Notes: a model not told the origin generated them from the letters alone. Positions 8,895 through 17,295 are shown, counted from the stretch's first letter. The stretch: 64,000 bases of DNA from Polaromonas sp. (GCA_028292745.1 JAQGLT010000054.1:54511-118510); one strand, 5' to 3'. Numbers and translations: made by a program.

Positions 8895-8952
8895 GGCGGC
8901 TAGCGTAGCACGCGGCTTTGGCGGCTGCCCGCGCATGGTTTTGCATGCGGCT

Positions 8953-9756
8953 TCAGAGGCGCTGCACGGCCAGCCGACTGGAGATCGCCTGCGCCGCAGC
9001 CAGCAGCGGGGGCAGCATGGTTTCCTGCATGACCTCGGCGCTGGTGCGGTTGGCCTGGCCGCTGATGTTGAGCGCCGCGACCATCCTGCCGGCGCGGTCG
9101 GTGATCGGTGCGGCGACCGACACCAAGCCTTCCTCAAGCTCCTGGTTGACCAGCGACCAGCCCTGCCGGCGCACCTGGGCAATTCGCGCGACCACCTCGT
9201 CCAGGTCGGTCGCGGTGTAGCGGGTGCGGGCAACGCGGTTGGATGCGTGCAGCACCCGCATCATGTCCTCCTGCGCCAGCGAGGACAGCAGCATGCGGCC
9301 CATCGAGGTGCAATACGCCGGCAGCCTTGACCCCACGCCCAGGCCGATGCTCATGATCTTGTGGGTCGGCACGCGCATGACATAGACGATGTCGGTGCCG
9401 TCGAGCACGGCGGCCGAACACGATTCCTTGAGCTGGCTGACCAGCGCCTCCATGATGGGCTCGGCCAGGTTCCAGATCGGCAGCGACGAGAGGTAGGCAA
9501 ATCCGAGGTCGAGGATGCGCGGCGTCAGCCGGAACTGCCTGCCGTCGCTGTCCACATAGCCCAGGGTCTGCAGCGTCAGCAAGATGCGCCTGGCGCCGGC
9601 GCGGGTGAGCCCGGTACGCCCGGCCACTTCGGAGAGGGTCTGGCGGGGCGACTGGGCGCTGAAAGACCGGATCACTTCCAATCCCCGGGCGAAAGACTGG
9701 ACGTACGTGTCGCCAGGCGTGGGCGCGGCAGGCGTTTCTGGACAGATTGGGGTCAT
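8953..9756 (-). CDS. IclR-family regulator, PcaR-like
   Basis: A 267-residue transcription factor. The N-terminal winged helix-turn-helix is at about residues 20-80 ('TLSEVAGRTGLTRAGARRILLTL'), followed by the IclR effector-binding domain ('IGLGVGSRLPAYCTSMGRMLLSS', 'VNQELEEGLVSVAAPI'). It is divergent from pcaIJF, the usual position of PcaR/PobR/CatR-type IclR regulators of the beta-ketoadipate pathway, so regulation of pcaIJF is a reasonable inference. The ATG at 9756 is preferred over the TTG at 9768. A candidate operator with three GAACA half-sites lies in the shared intergenic region. Confidence 0.88.
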   Translation of the reverse strand: MTPICPETPAAPTPGDTYVQSFARGLEVIRSFSAQSPRQTLSEVAGRTGLTRAGARRILLTLQTLGYVDSDGRQFRLTPRILDLGFAYLSSLPIWNLAEPIMEALVSQLKESCSAAVLDGTDIVYVMRVPTHKIMSIGLGVGSRLPAYCTSMGRMLLSSLAQEDMMRVLHASNRVARTRYTATDLDEVVARIAQVRRQGWSLVNQELEEGLVSVAAPITDRAGRMVAALNISGQANRTSAEVMQETMLPPLLAAAQAISSRLAVQRL

Positions 9757-9799
9757 AACGGTTGCCAAGGTCAGCTTAATTTCCTAAAATTCATTATAC

Positions 9800-9823
9800 G
9801 AACACTTGTTCATATTGCGAACA
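9800..9823. promoter_or_regulatory. Candidate IclR/PcaR operator
   Basis: Three alternating half-sites, GAACA-N2-TGTTC-N7-GAACA, in the 152-nt gap between the IclR gene and pcaI. The second and third half-sites form the perfect inverted repeat TGTTC-N7-GAACA. Binding by the adjacent regulator is inferred. Confidence 0.55.
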
Positions 9824-9908
9824 AATTGACGGGTGTGGTGTTGAACCTGCATTGATGGCCCATGGCCTATCTGCGCCCCCTCTGACGGCGCCTTTCGGAG
9901 ACCAGTGA

Positions 9909-10628
9909 ATGATTAACAAGATTGCCGCTTCGGTGGCAAGCGCGCTTGCCGGCGTGAAGGACGGCGCGACCGTCCTGATCGGCGGTTTCGGCACCGCCGG
10001 CATCCCGGCCGAGCTGATCGACGGGCTGATCGCGCAAGGCGCCCGCGACCTGACGGTGGTCAACAACAACGCTGGAAACGGCGACACCGGGCTGGCCGCG
10101 CTGCTCCAGGCCGGGCGCGTGCGCAAGATCATCTGCAGCTTTCCGCGCCAGGCCGACAGCCATGTCTTCGACGGTCTGTACCGCAGCGGCAAGCTTGAGC
10201 TTGAACTGGTGCCGCAGGGCAACCTGGCCGAGCGCATCCGCGCCGCCGGAGCGGGCATCGGCGCCTTTTTCTGCCCCACCGCCTATGGAACCGAACTGGC
10301 GCGGGGCAAGGAAACGCGCGAGATCAACGGCCGGCAGTACGTGCTGGAATACCCGATTTACGGCGACGTGGCCCTGATCAAGGCCGAGCGCGGCGACCGC
10401 TGGGGCAACCTGACCTACCGCAAGTCGGCGCGCAATTTCGGTCCCGTCATGGCCACGGCGGCCAGGCAGACGGTGGCAACCGTGCATGAAATTGTCGAGC
10501 TTGGCGCCCTGGACCCCGAAAGCATCGTGACGCCGGGCATCCATGTCAGCCAGATCGTGCAGGTCGAGCGCGTCGCGACCCAGGCGGGCGGCATCAAATC
10601 CAGTGCCAAATTGGCCGCGAGCGCATAA
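9909..10628 (+). CDS. pcaI: 3-oxoadipate CoA-transferase subunit A
   Basis: Alpha subunit (239 aa) of the type I CoA-transferase that moves CoA from succinyl-CoA to beta-ketoadipate. The family I glycine-rich CoA-binding signature is present near the N-terminus ('VLIGGFGTAGIPAELIDGL'), followed by 'NNAGNGDTGLAALL' and 'GAFFCPTAYGTELA'. Length is normal. The last codons, the stop and the spacer to pcaJ lie within a dispersed repeat. First gene of pcaI-pcaJ-pcaF, read away from the IclR regulator. The closely related scoA/catI subunits cannot be excluded by sequence alone, but the pcaF neighbour favours pcaI. Confidence 0.93.
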   Translation: MINKIAASVASALAGVKDGATVLIGGFGTAGIPAELIDGLIAQGARDLTVVNNNAGNGDTGLAALLQAGRVRKIICSFPRQADSHVFDGLYRSGKLELELVPQGNLAERIRAAGAGIGAFFCPTAYGTELARGKETREINGRQYVLEYPIYGDVALIKAERGDRWGNLTYRKSARNFGPVMATAARQTVATVHEIVELGALDPESIVTPGIHVSQIVQVERVATQAGGIKSSAKLAASA

Positions 10629-10661
10629 GGATCATGCATGAGTAGCTATCAAAAACGAAGC
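10597..10661 (-). repeat. Dispersed ~65-bp repeat, copy 3, across the pcaI-pcaJ junction
   Basis: Core GCTTCGTTTTTGATAGC read on the minus strand from 10661. The tail includes GCGCTCGCGGCCAATTTG, which aligns without gaps to other copies. It covers the end of pcaI, the 9-nt spacer with its AAGGA Shine-Dalgarno sequence, and the first eight codons of pcaJ. Confidence 0.72.
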
Positions 10662-11282
10662 AAGGAAGACCTGGCCCGGCGCGTGGCGCAGGACATTCCG
10701 GGCGGTGCCTACGTGAACCTGGGCATCGGCATGCCGACGCTTGTCGCCAACCACATTCCGCCCGGTCGCGAGGTGATCCTGCACAGCGAGAACGGCATTC
10801 TCGGCATGGGACAGGCGCCGGCCGCAGGTGCCGAGGATTACGACCTCATCAACGCGGGCAAGCAGCCCGTCACCCTGCTGCCGGGGGGCGCCTATTTTCA
10901 CCATGCCGACAGCTTTGCGATGATGCGCGGCGGGCACCTCGACATCTGCGTGCTCGGCGCCTTCCAGGTCTCCAGCACGGGCGACCTGGCCAACTGGAGC
11001 ACGGGCGAAGCCGGCGCGATTCCGGCCGTGGGCGGCGCCATGGACCTGGCCATCGGCGCCAGGCAGACCTGGGTGATGATGGATTTGCTGACCCGGCAGG
11101 GCCAGAGCAAGGTGGTGGCGCAGTGCAGCTATCCGCTCACGGGCATTGCCTGCGTCAGGCGCATCTACACCGAGCTGGCGACGCTGGCGTGCACGCCCGA
11201 CGGTCTGCAGTGCATTGACAGGGTCGAGGGACTCACCCATGCCGAGCTTGAAGCCCTGGTCGGCCTGCCCATCGCCGCCTGA
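10638..11282 (+). CDS. pcaJ: 3-oxoadipate CoA-transferase subunit B
   Basis: Beta subunit (214 aa) of the beta-ketoadipate:succinyl-CoA transferase. The catalytic glutamate lies in 'HSENGILGMG' (about residue 51), where the CoA thioester intermediate forms. Other family signatures are 'VNLGIGMPTLVANH' and 'GGAMDLAIGARQTWVMM'. It follows pcaI by 9 nt, so the two subunits are co-translated. The first residues after the start ('SSYQKRSK') are encoded by a dispersed repeat, a part of the protein that is variable in the family. Confidence 0.94.
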   Translation: MSSYQKRSKEDLARRVAQDIPGGAYVNLGIGMPTLVANHIPPGREVILHSENGILGMGQAPAAGAEDYDLINAGKQPVTLLPGGAYFHHADSFAMMRGGHLDICVLGAFQVSSTGDLANWSTGEAGAIPAVGGAMDLAIGARQTWVMMDLLTRQGQSKVVAQCSYPLTGIACVRRIYTELATLACTPDGLQCIDRVEGLTHAELEALVGLPIAA

Positions 11283-11347
11283 ACCGCAAAACTTCCTTAC
11301 CGCCTTGGCCCTGCCGCAGGGTTCCCTTTTTTTAACGAGACTCAAAA

Positions 11348-12556
11348 ATGACCATCCACCACGCCTATATCTGCGACGCCATCCGCACCCCTTTCGGGCG
11401 CTACGGCGGCGCCCTGTCCAGCGTGCGCGCCGACGACCTGGGCGCCATTCCCATCCGGGCCCTGATGGAACGCAACGCCCAGGTTGACTGGCAGGCCGTC
11501 GCCGACGTGATCTACGGCTGCGCCAACCAGGCGGGCGAGGACAACCGCAACGTGGCCCACATGGCCAGCTTGCTGGCCGGCTTGCCGATGGAAGTGCCGG
11601 GCTCGACCATCAACCGCCTGTGCGGCTCCAGCCTGGACGCGCTGGGCACGGCGGCGCGGGCCATCAAGTCGGGCGAGGCCGGCCTGATGATCGCCGGCGG
11701 CGTCGAGAGCATGAGCCGCGCGCCGTTTGTCATGCCCAAAGCCGAAAGTGCCTTCAGCCGCAGCAACGCGGTGTACGACACGACGATTGGCTGGCGCTTT
11801 GTCAACAAGCTGATGAAGGAAAAATACGGCGTTGACTCGATGCCCGAGACCGCCGAGAACGTGGCGAGCGATTTCGGCATCGAGCGCGAAGCGCAGGACC
11901 GCATGGCGCTGGCCAGCCAGCTCAACGCGGTGGCCGCCCAAAAGGCGGGCCACCTGGCACGCGAGATCGTCGGCGTGCGCATTGCGCAGAAAAAGGGCGA
12001 TGCCCTGCTGGTCGACACCGACGAGCACCCGCGCGAAACCAGCCTGGAGGCGCTTGCCAAGCTCAAGGGCGTGGTGCGCGAGGGCGGCACGGTGACCGCG
12101 GGCAACGCCAGCGGCGTGAACGATGGCGCCTGCGCGCTGCTGCTGGCCAACGAGGCCAGCGCCGCCAAAAACGGCTTGACGCCGCGCGCGCGCGTGGTGG
12201 GCATGGCCACGGCCGGCGTGGCGCCGCGCATCATGGGCTTTGGCCCGACGCCGGCCACGCTCAAGGTGCTGGCGCAAACGGGCCTGGCGATCGCGCAGAT
12301 GGACGTGATCGAGCTCAATGAAGCGTTTGCCGCGCAGGGCCTGGCGGTGCTGCGGGCGCTGGGCTTGGCAGACGACGATGCCCGGGTCAATGCCTGGGGC
12401 GGCGCGATTGCGCTGGGCCATCCGCTGGGCGCCAGCGGCGCGCGCCTGGCCACCACGGCCGTGAACCGGCTGCACGCCACCGGCGGGCGCTATGCGCTGT
12501 GCACCATGTGCATCGGCGTGGGGCAGGGCATTGCCGTGATCCTGGAAAGGGTATGA
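11348..12556 (+). CDS. pcaF: 3-oxoadipyl-CoA thiolase
   Basis: A 402-residue thiolase that splits beta-ketoadipyl-CoA into succinyl-CoA and acetyl-CoA, the final step of the pathway. The nucleophilic cysteine is in 'NRLCGSSLDAL' (about residue 91). The C-terminal catalytic His and Cys are in 'GHPLGASGARL' and 'CTMCIGVGQGIA', and 'NEAFAAQ' is also present. Length and motifs fit PcaF better than a general acetoacetyl-CoA thiolase, although the two groups overlap. It is 65 nt after pcaJ and probably in the same operon. Earlier pathway genes (pcaGHBCD or cat) are not in the window. Confidence 0.92.
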   Translation: MTIHHAYICDAIRTPFGRYGGALSSVRADDLGAIPIRALMERNAQVDWQAVADVIYGCANQAGEDNRNVAHMASLLAGLPMEVPGSTINRLCGSSLDALGTAARAIKSGEAGLMIAGGVESMSRAPFVMPKAESAFSRSNAVYDTTIGWRFVNKLMKEKYGVDSMPETAENVASDFGIEREAQDRMALASQLNAVAAQKAGHLAREIVGVRIAQKKGDALLVDTDEHPRETSLEALAKLKGVVREGGTVTAGNASGVNDGACALLLANEASAAKNGLTPRARVVGMATAGVAPRIMGFGPTPATLKVLAQTGLAIAQMDVIELNEAFAAQGLAVLRALGLADDDARVNAWGGAIALGHPLGASGARLATTAVNRLHATGGRYALCTMCIGVGQGIAVILERV

Positions 12557-12626
12557 ATCCAGCGCCCGCGTTGTCCTTCGGACCGCCTGCCGTGCCCTGC
12601 CGTGCCTGTTGCCAGGACAGCGCTGT

Positions 12627-13382
12627 GTGAACTTGCCGCTGATCACCGACCCCTTCTTCTACGCCGTGGCCATTCCCGCTGTGCTCCTGCTGGGAGTCAG
12701 CAAAAGCGGCTTCGGCGCCGGTTTTGGCTCGCTGGCGGTGCCCATGATGGCCCTGGCCGTCACGGTTCCGCAGGCGGCCGCCATCCTGATGCCGCTGCTG
12801 CTGCTCATGGACCTGCTCGGGATCGCGGCATTTCGCAAGGACTTCGACTTCAGGTTCCTGCGCTTCCTGGTGCCTTTTGGCCTGGCCGGGACTGTGGTGG
12901 GCGCGTTGCTGTTTCGTCTATTGGATGCGCGGACGGTAGCGGCCGTCGTCGGCGGTTTCACGCTGCTGTTTCTGGCCCAGCGCCTGCTGTTTCCCCCGCA
13001 TCCGGGCAGCGCGCCACCGCCAAAATGGCTGGGCGCGCTGCTGACCATGACCTCGGGCTTCACCAGCTTCGTCGCCCATGCGGGCGGCCCGCCGATCAGC
13101 GCCTATGTGATTCCGCTGCGCCTGAGCCCGGTGAAGTACACCGCCACCATGGCGTTTTTCTTCTTTGTCATCAACCTGTCCAAATGGCTTCCCTACGCCT
13201 GGCTGGGCCTGCTGGACCTGCGCAACATGGCGACCTCGCTGGTGCTGCTGCCATTGGCGCCGGTCGGCGTGTGGTTTGGCGTGCGCATGGCCAAGACCAT
13301 CAGCCCGCTCTGGTTTTATCGCATTTTGTACGGCGGCATGTTTCTGACCGGGGTCAAGCTGCTGTGGGACGGACTGACTTGA
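12627..13382 (+). CDS. TauE/SafE family membrane permease
   Basis: A 251-residue multi-pass membrane protein of the TauE/SafE (sulfite/organosulfonate exporter) family. About eight hydrophobic segments are visible, with the internal-repeat signatures 'LLGVSKSGFGAGFGSLAVPMM' and 'GFTSFVAHAGGPPISAYVIPL'. The substrate is unknown; the name TauE should not be taken as function. The track places the start at a TTG (12609); GTG at 12627 follows an AGGACA Shine-Dalgarno-like sequence. It lies 70 nt after pcaF and could be co-transcribed with it. It converges on the antiporter gene, and the 65-nt gap between them is filled by a repeat. Confidence 0.85.
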   Translation: MNLPLITDPFFYAVAIPAVLLLGVSKSGFGAGFGSLAVPMMALAVTVPQAAAILMPLLLLMDLLGIAAFRKDFDFRFLRFLVPFGLAGTVVGALLFRLLDARTVAAVVGGFTLLFLAQRLLFPPHPGSAPPPKWLGALLTMTSGFTSFVAHAGGPPISAYVIPLRLSPVKYTATMAFFFFVINLSKWLPYAWLGLLDLRNMATSLVLLPLAPVGVWFGVRMAKTISPLWFYRILYGGMFLTGVKLLWDGLT

Positions 13383-13384
13383 AC

Positions 13385-13447
13385 GCTATTGAATTAATAG
13401 CTGGCGGGGCATGCCCATATTGCGTAAGAGCCCTATTTCATCAATAA
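13385..13447 (+). repeat. Dispersed ~65-bp repeat, copy 4, filling a convergent intergenic gap
   Basis: Core GCTATTGAATTAATAGC, then TTGCGTAAGAGCCCTATTTC in the tail. It occupies essentially the whole gap between the stop codons of the TauE/SafE gene (13382) and the antiporter gene (13448). Confidence 0.82.
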
Positions 13448-15271
13448 TTAACGCTGTGCGTCCCGACCCTGCCGCGCCAACAACTCGCGCTCCTGCTTCA
13501 TCTGCGCCTCCAGCTGCAGCCGGCCCTGCTTGGCCACGGCGATGACCTTTTCGCGGTTGTCGCGGTGCGGGTACATGCGCTCGAACAGTTCCAGGTTGTG
13601 CGCGCGAAAGCGGTCGGCGGCCTGCTGCGCGGCTTGCGGCGGCTGGCCGAGCAGTTCGAGCACGGTGCGGGCGCTGCGCAGGCTGGAGTCGAACAGCTCG
13701 CGCTCGACGCGCATCACGCCCCGGTCGCGCAGCGCGTTCCAGTGCGGCACGTCGCGGGCGCGGGCAACGATCTGCAACTGTGGAAAATTCTCGCGCACCA
13801 CATCGACGATTTTCAGTGACTGCGCCACGTCATCGACCGACAGCACGAGGATCTGGGCCTGGGCCGCGCCCGCCGTGCGCAGCAGGTCGAGCCGCGCGGC
13901 GTCGCCATAGAACACCCGGTAGCCGAAGGCGCGCACGGTTTCGATCATCTCGGCGTCATGGTCCAGCACGGTGGCTGAAATGCCCTGCGCCAGCAGCATG
14001 CGCCCGACGATCTGGCCATAGCGGCCAAAGCCGGCAATGATGACCGGCGCTTCCTGCGGCTCCGAGATTTCCTTGAGCGTGGATTTCTTGCCCTTGGCAT
14101 AGCGCGGCAGCAGCAGCTTGTCGATGGCCACCAGCAGCAGCGGGCTGACGAGCATCGACAGCGCCACCGCGCCAATCAGCAGCGAAGCCGTTTGCGGCGC
14201 AAACACCCTGGCGCCGGCGGCCGCCTGAAACACCACGAAAGCGAACTCGCCGCCTTGGGCCAGCAGCAGCGTGAACACCGGCCGCTCCTGGTAGGGGAGT
14301 TTCATGGCATAGGCCAGTGCGTAGATGGCCAGCAGCTTCAGGCCCAGGAAGCCGGCCAGGATGGCCAGCATCTGGCCCGGAAATTTCCACAGCACGCCAA
14401 AGTCGATGGTCATGCCCACGGCGATGAAAAACAGGCCCAGCAGCAAGGCCTTGAACGGCTCGATGTCGGTCTCCAGCTCGCGCCGGTATTCGCTCTCGGC
14501 CAGCAGCACGCCGGCCAGAAAGGCGCCCAGCGCCATCGACAGGCCGACCAGCAGCATCAGCGCCGCGATGCCGACCACCAGCTGCAGCGAGGCGGCGGTG
14601 AAGATCTCGGGCGTGCGGCTGTTGGCGATCCAGCGCAGCAGCGGGCGCAGCAGCAGGCGGCCGCCGACGATGATGCCGGCGATCACCGCTATGGTTTTAA
14701 TAGCTTGCAGTGCAGGGTGGTATTGCGCTACAGCATCATTTGATACTGAAAGCATGCCCAGCAGCGGCACCAGGGCCAAAATTGGAATGGCCGCCACGTC
14801 TTGAAACAGGAGGATCGAAAAGCCGGCCTGTCCGCTGGTGGTCCGCATGAGGTTGCGCTCGTTCATTGACTGCAGCGCAATCGCCGTCGATGACAGGGCC
14901 AGTCCCACCCCGGCCACCGCCGCCGTGCGCCAGTCAATGCCGAACAGCATCGCCGCGCCGCTCAGCAGGGCCGCGCAGCTCAGCATCTGAACGCTGCCCC
15001 AGCCAAAGATAGGCCGGCGCAGGCTCCACAAGCGCTGGGGCTGCAACTCCAGGCCGACCAGGAACAGCATCAGCACCACGCCGAATTCGGCAAAATGAAG
15101 GATGTCCTGCACATTGGTCACCAGGCCCAGCCCCCACGGCCCGATGGCAATGCCGGCGGCCAGGTAGCCAATGATGGAGCCCAGGCCGAGCTTTTTGGCC
15201 AGCGGCACCGCCACCACGGCGGCTGCCAGGTAGATGAAGCTGTTGATCAGCCAGGCAGGCGCGTGGCTCAT
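13448..15271 (-). CDS. CPA2-family K+/H+ antiporter with RCK domain (KefB/KefC-like)
   Basis: A 607-residue monovalent cation:proton antiporter. About twelve transmembrane helices span residues 8-385, with CPA2 hallmarks 'GYLAAGIAIGPWGLGL', 'LFLVGLELQPQRLW', 'QDVAAIPILAL' and 'GLFFIAVGMTIDFG'. A cytoplasmic RCK/KTN domain follows (from about residue 410: 'VIIAGFGRYGQIVGRML'), with a Rossmann glycine motif and a C-terminal charged helix. Such proteins export K+ in exchange for H+, often under electrophile stress. A repeat copy encodes residues about 174-194, a loop after the fifth helix. It is convergent with the TauE gene. Confidence 0.88.
   Translation of the reverse strand: MSHAPAWLINSFIYLAAAVVAVPLAKKLGLGSIIGYLAAGIAIGPWGLGLVTNVQDILHFAEFGVVLMLFLVGLELQPQRLWSLRRPIFGWGSVQMLSCAALLSGAAMLFGIDWRTAAVAGVGLALSSTAIALQSMNERNLMRTTSGQAGFSILLFQDVAAIPILALVPLLGMLSVSNDAVAQYHPALQAIKTIAVIAGIIVGGRLLLRPLLRWIANSRTPEIFTAASLQLVVGIAALMLLVGLSMALGAFLAGVLLAESEYRRELETDIEPFKALLLGLFFIAVGMTIDFGVLWKFPGQMLAILAGFLGLKLLAIYALAYAMKLPYQERPVFTLLLAQGGEFAFVVFQAAAGARVFAPQTASLLIGAVALSMLVSPLLLVAIDKLLLPRYAKGKKSTLKEISEPQEAPVIIAGFGRYGQIVGRMLLAQGISATVLDHDAEMIETVRAFGYRVFYGDAARLDLLRTAGAAQAQILVLSVDDVAQSLKIVDVVRENFPQLQIVARARDVPHWNALRDRGVMRVERELFDSSLRSARTVLELLGQPPQAAQQAADRFRAHNLELFERMYPHRDNREKVIAVAKQGRLQLEAQMKQERELLARQGRDAQR
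14688..14752 (+). repeat. Dispersed ~65-bp repeat, copy 5, inside the antiporter CDS
   Basis: Core GCTATGGTTTTAATAGC with the tail TATTGCGCTACAGCATCATT and TTGATACTGAA. It lies antisense within an uninterrupted coding frame and encodes a hydrophilic loop plus the start of a helix. Confidence 0.75.
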
Positions 15272-15488
15272 GGCTGCGAGTGCAGGACTGCCGGTCCGCC
15301 GGGGATGGCAACTGGGTCAACGGCGGCGGCAGGCGGCTTGGGAATGGAAAATAGTGAGCTGTCCATGGGCAGACCATAGCGCAATCCCGAAGCAGTGCGC
15401 CAGAGGACGAGGCTGCAGCCTTTCAACCCTGTCGCCGATTCGACACGGCCTTGTCGGTGTTTACCGGCCAAGCCGCTAAAGTCAATCC

Positions 15489-15944
15489 ATGAAAACCTTT
15501 CAAACCCCGTCTGACCTGCATGCTTGCCTGGGCCAGGAGGTCGCCGTCAGCGACTGGATCACCATCACACAGCAGCAGGTCAACCTGTTTGCCGAAGCGA
15601 CCGGCGACCGCCAGTGGATCCACGTCGACCCCGACCGGGCGAAGGCCGGACCGTTTGGCGCAACGATTGCCCATGGCTTTTTGACCTTGTCGCTGCTGCC
15701 GCAGTTTTTTGATTCCTCATTCGAGATCACCGGCTCGCGCATGGGGGTCAACTACGGGCTGAACAAGGTGCGCTTCATGGCGCCCGTTCCGGTTGGAAGC
15801 CGCCTGCGCGGCCGCATGAAACTGCTGGGCGCCGAGGCGATTGCGGGCGACGGCATGCAGACGATCTGGGAGGTCACGGTCGAGCGCGAAGGCTCGGCCA
15901 AGCCGGTGTGCGTCGCCGAATCGCTGCTACGCCACTATCCGTGA
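15489..15944 (+). CDS. MaoC-like (R)-specific enoyl-CoA hydratase
   Basis: A 151-residue hot-dog fold protein of the MaoC dehydratase family. The catalytic motif is intact: 'FAEATGDRQWIHVDPDRA' supplies the Asp and His, and 'TIAHGFLTLSLL' the second signature. 'MGVNYGLNKVRFMAPVPVGSRL' is typical of the subgroup annotated as (R)-hydratase or nodulation protein N-like. It would hydrate short enoyl-CoA or enoyl-acyl substrates in fatty acid or PHA metabolism; the precise substrate is unknown. Its end overlaps the convergent trmL by 10 nt. Confidence 0.88.
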   Translation: MKTFQTPSDLHACLGQEVAVSDWITITQQQVNLFAEATGDRQWIHVDPDRAKAGPFGATIAHGFLTLSLLPQFFDSSFEITGSRMGVNYGLNKVRFMAPVPVGSRLRGRMKLLGAEAIAGDGMQTIWEVTVEREGSAKPVCVAESLLRHYP

Positions 15945-16447
15945 GGGGACGATTGGGCCTGGCGCGCCGAAGGGGCGGCCGCCCCTTCGCCAAAACTGTT
16001 CTGCCGCCAGGCCTCGAACACGGTCACGGCCACCGCGTTGGACAGGTTCAGGCTGCGCTGACCGGGCCGCATCGGCACCTTCAGGCGCCGGGCCGGCGCA
16101 AAAGATTCCCGCACCTGGGGCGCGAGGCCCTTGGTTTCGGAGCCAAACACCAGCCAGTCACCCGGTAAAAAACGCGCCTCGTAGAGACTGCCGGCGCCCT
16201 GCGTCGTCATCGCAAACAGCCGCTCGGTGGGCGGCTGCTGGCTCTGGAGCAGCGCTTGCCAGCTGGCATGGCGCAGCACCTGCGCATACTCGTGGTAGTC
16301 CAGCCCGGCGCGCCGCATGTGCTTGTCATCCATCGAAAACCCGAGCGGCTCGACCAGATGCAGCCGGCAGCCGGTGTTGGCTGCCAGGCGAATCACATTG
16401 CCGGTATTGGGCGGAATTTCAGGCTCGACAAGAACAATATTGAACAT
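15935..16447 (-). CDS. trmL: tRNA (cytidine(34)-2'-O)-methyltransferase TrmL
   Basis: SPOUT-class methyltransferase of 170 residues that 2'-O-methylates the wobble base of tRNA-Leu isoacceptors. Diagnostic sequences are the start 'MFNIVLVEPEIPPNTGNVIRL', 'RAGLDYHEYA', 'VFGSETKGL' and the knot-forming 'MRPGQRSLNLSNAVAV'. The track ORF begins at 16483, but family members start at the MFNIV methionine (16447). It carries a short extra C-terminal tail rich in Ala/Ser. It follows comF on the same strand after 80 nt. Confidence 0.94.
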   Translation of the reverse strand: MFNIVLVEPEIPPNTGNVIRLAANTGCRLHLVEPLGFSMDDKHMRRAGLDYHEYAQVLRHASWQALLQSQQPPTERLFAMTTQGAGSLYEARFLPGDWLVFGSETKGLAPQVRESFAPARRLKVPMRPGQRSLNLSNAVAVTVFEAWRQNSFGEGAAAPSARQAQSSPHG

Positions 16448-16527
16448 AGGCTGCGAATAAGAAAAAGGAGCGCGCCGCCGCATCGCGGCGGCCTGCAGCG
16501 GTGCAGGCGATGGCTGGAGCGGCGATT

Positions 16528-17295
16528 CTAGGCGGCTGCCGTGCGGGCCAGCACCACGGCGGTGACCTTGGCCGCACCGGCGTCCCGCAGGGCCTGTGCC
16601 GCGGAACCGGCCGATGCGCCGCTGGTCATCACGTCGTCGATCAGCACCACGCGCCGGCCCTCCAGTTCGGCGACCCGCAGCGGATCGACCTGGAAAGCGC
16701 CTTTGACATTGGCCAGCCGCGCTTCACGCTTGAGCTGGCTTTGCGGCGGCGCATGCCTGACGCGCAGCAGCAGCCTGGCATCGGCCCGGCCCTGCGCCTG
16801 CGACTGGCGGGCCAGGGCGCTGGCCAGTTCCCAGGCTTGGTTGAACCCGCGCAGCTGCAGCCGCTCGGCTGACAAGGGCATCGGAATGATCCAGTCCTCG
16901 GCTTGCAGTTCGCCCACTGCCTGCGCCACGCCCGGGGCCCTGAGCAGCAGGGCGGCAAAAAAGCCGGCCCAGCCGGGGTGCTCGCCAAATTTATAGCGCG
17001 TGATGAGCGTGGACCACGGGTAGGCATAGGGGACGGCGGCCAGCACGGCATCGGGCAGCGGGCGCTGGCGCATGCAGTGGGCACAAAGCGGCGGAGCAGC
17101 GCGCAAGCCCATCGACAGGTCAGCCGGCAGGGGAAGTGCGCAGCCGGTGCAGCGCGGCTGTAGAGATGTAAAACGCGCCAGACAGGGCTGGCATACCTGC
17201 TCTGACGGCCAGCTGCGGCAGACCGCGCACTCGCTGGCAAAGGCGGGGAGCGCGGGAAGGAATTGACGAAGAGGGAGCAGGCGATTCAGCACCAT
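16528..17295 (-). CDS. ComF family phosphoribosyltransferase-like protein
   Basis: A 255-residue ComF/GntX family protein. An N-terminal zinc-ribbon-like region has paired cysteines ('CAVCRSWPSEQVCQPC', 'CTGCALP', 'CAHC'), and the C-terminal phosphoribosyltransferase fold ends in the PRPP loop 'VVLIDDVMTSGAS'. ComF proteins support DNA uptake in competent bacteria, and GntX supports use of DNA as a nutrient; the role here is unproven. The ATG at 17295 is preferred; 17325 is possible but nearly touches the divergent bioC-like gene. Confidence 0.85.
   Translation of the reverse strand: MVLNRLLPLRQFLPALPAFASECAVCRSWPSEQVCQPCLARFTSLQPRCTGCALPLPADLSMGLRAAPPLCAHCMRQRPLPDAVLAAVPYAYPWSTLITRYKFGEHPGWAGFFAALLLRAPGVAQAVGELQAEDWIIPMPLSAERLQLRGFNQAWELASALARQSQAQGRADARLLLRVRHAPPQSQLKREARLANVKGAFQVDPLRVAELEGRRVVLIDDVMTSGASAGSAAQALRDAGAAKVTAVVLARTAAA

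Noticed and set aside
11342-12646. 434-aa minus ORF opposite pcaF
   Set aside because: Antisense shadow; pcaF has intact thiolase active-site residues.
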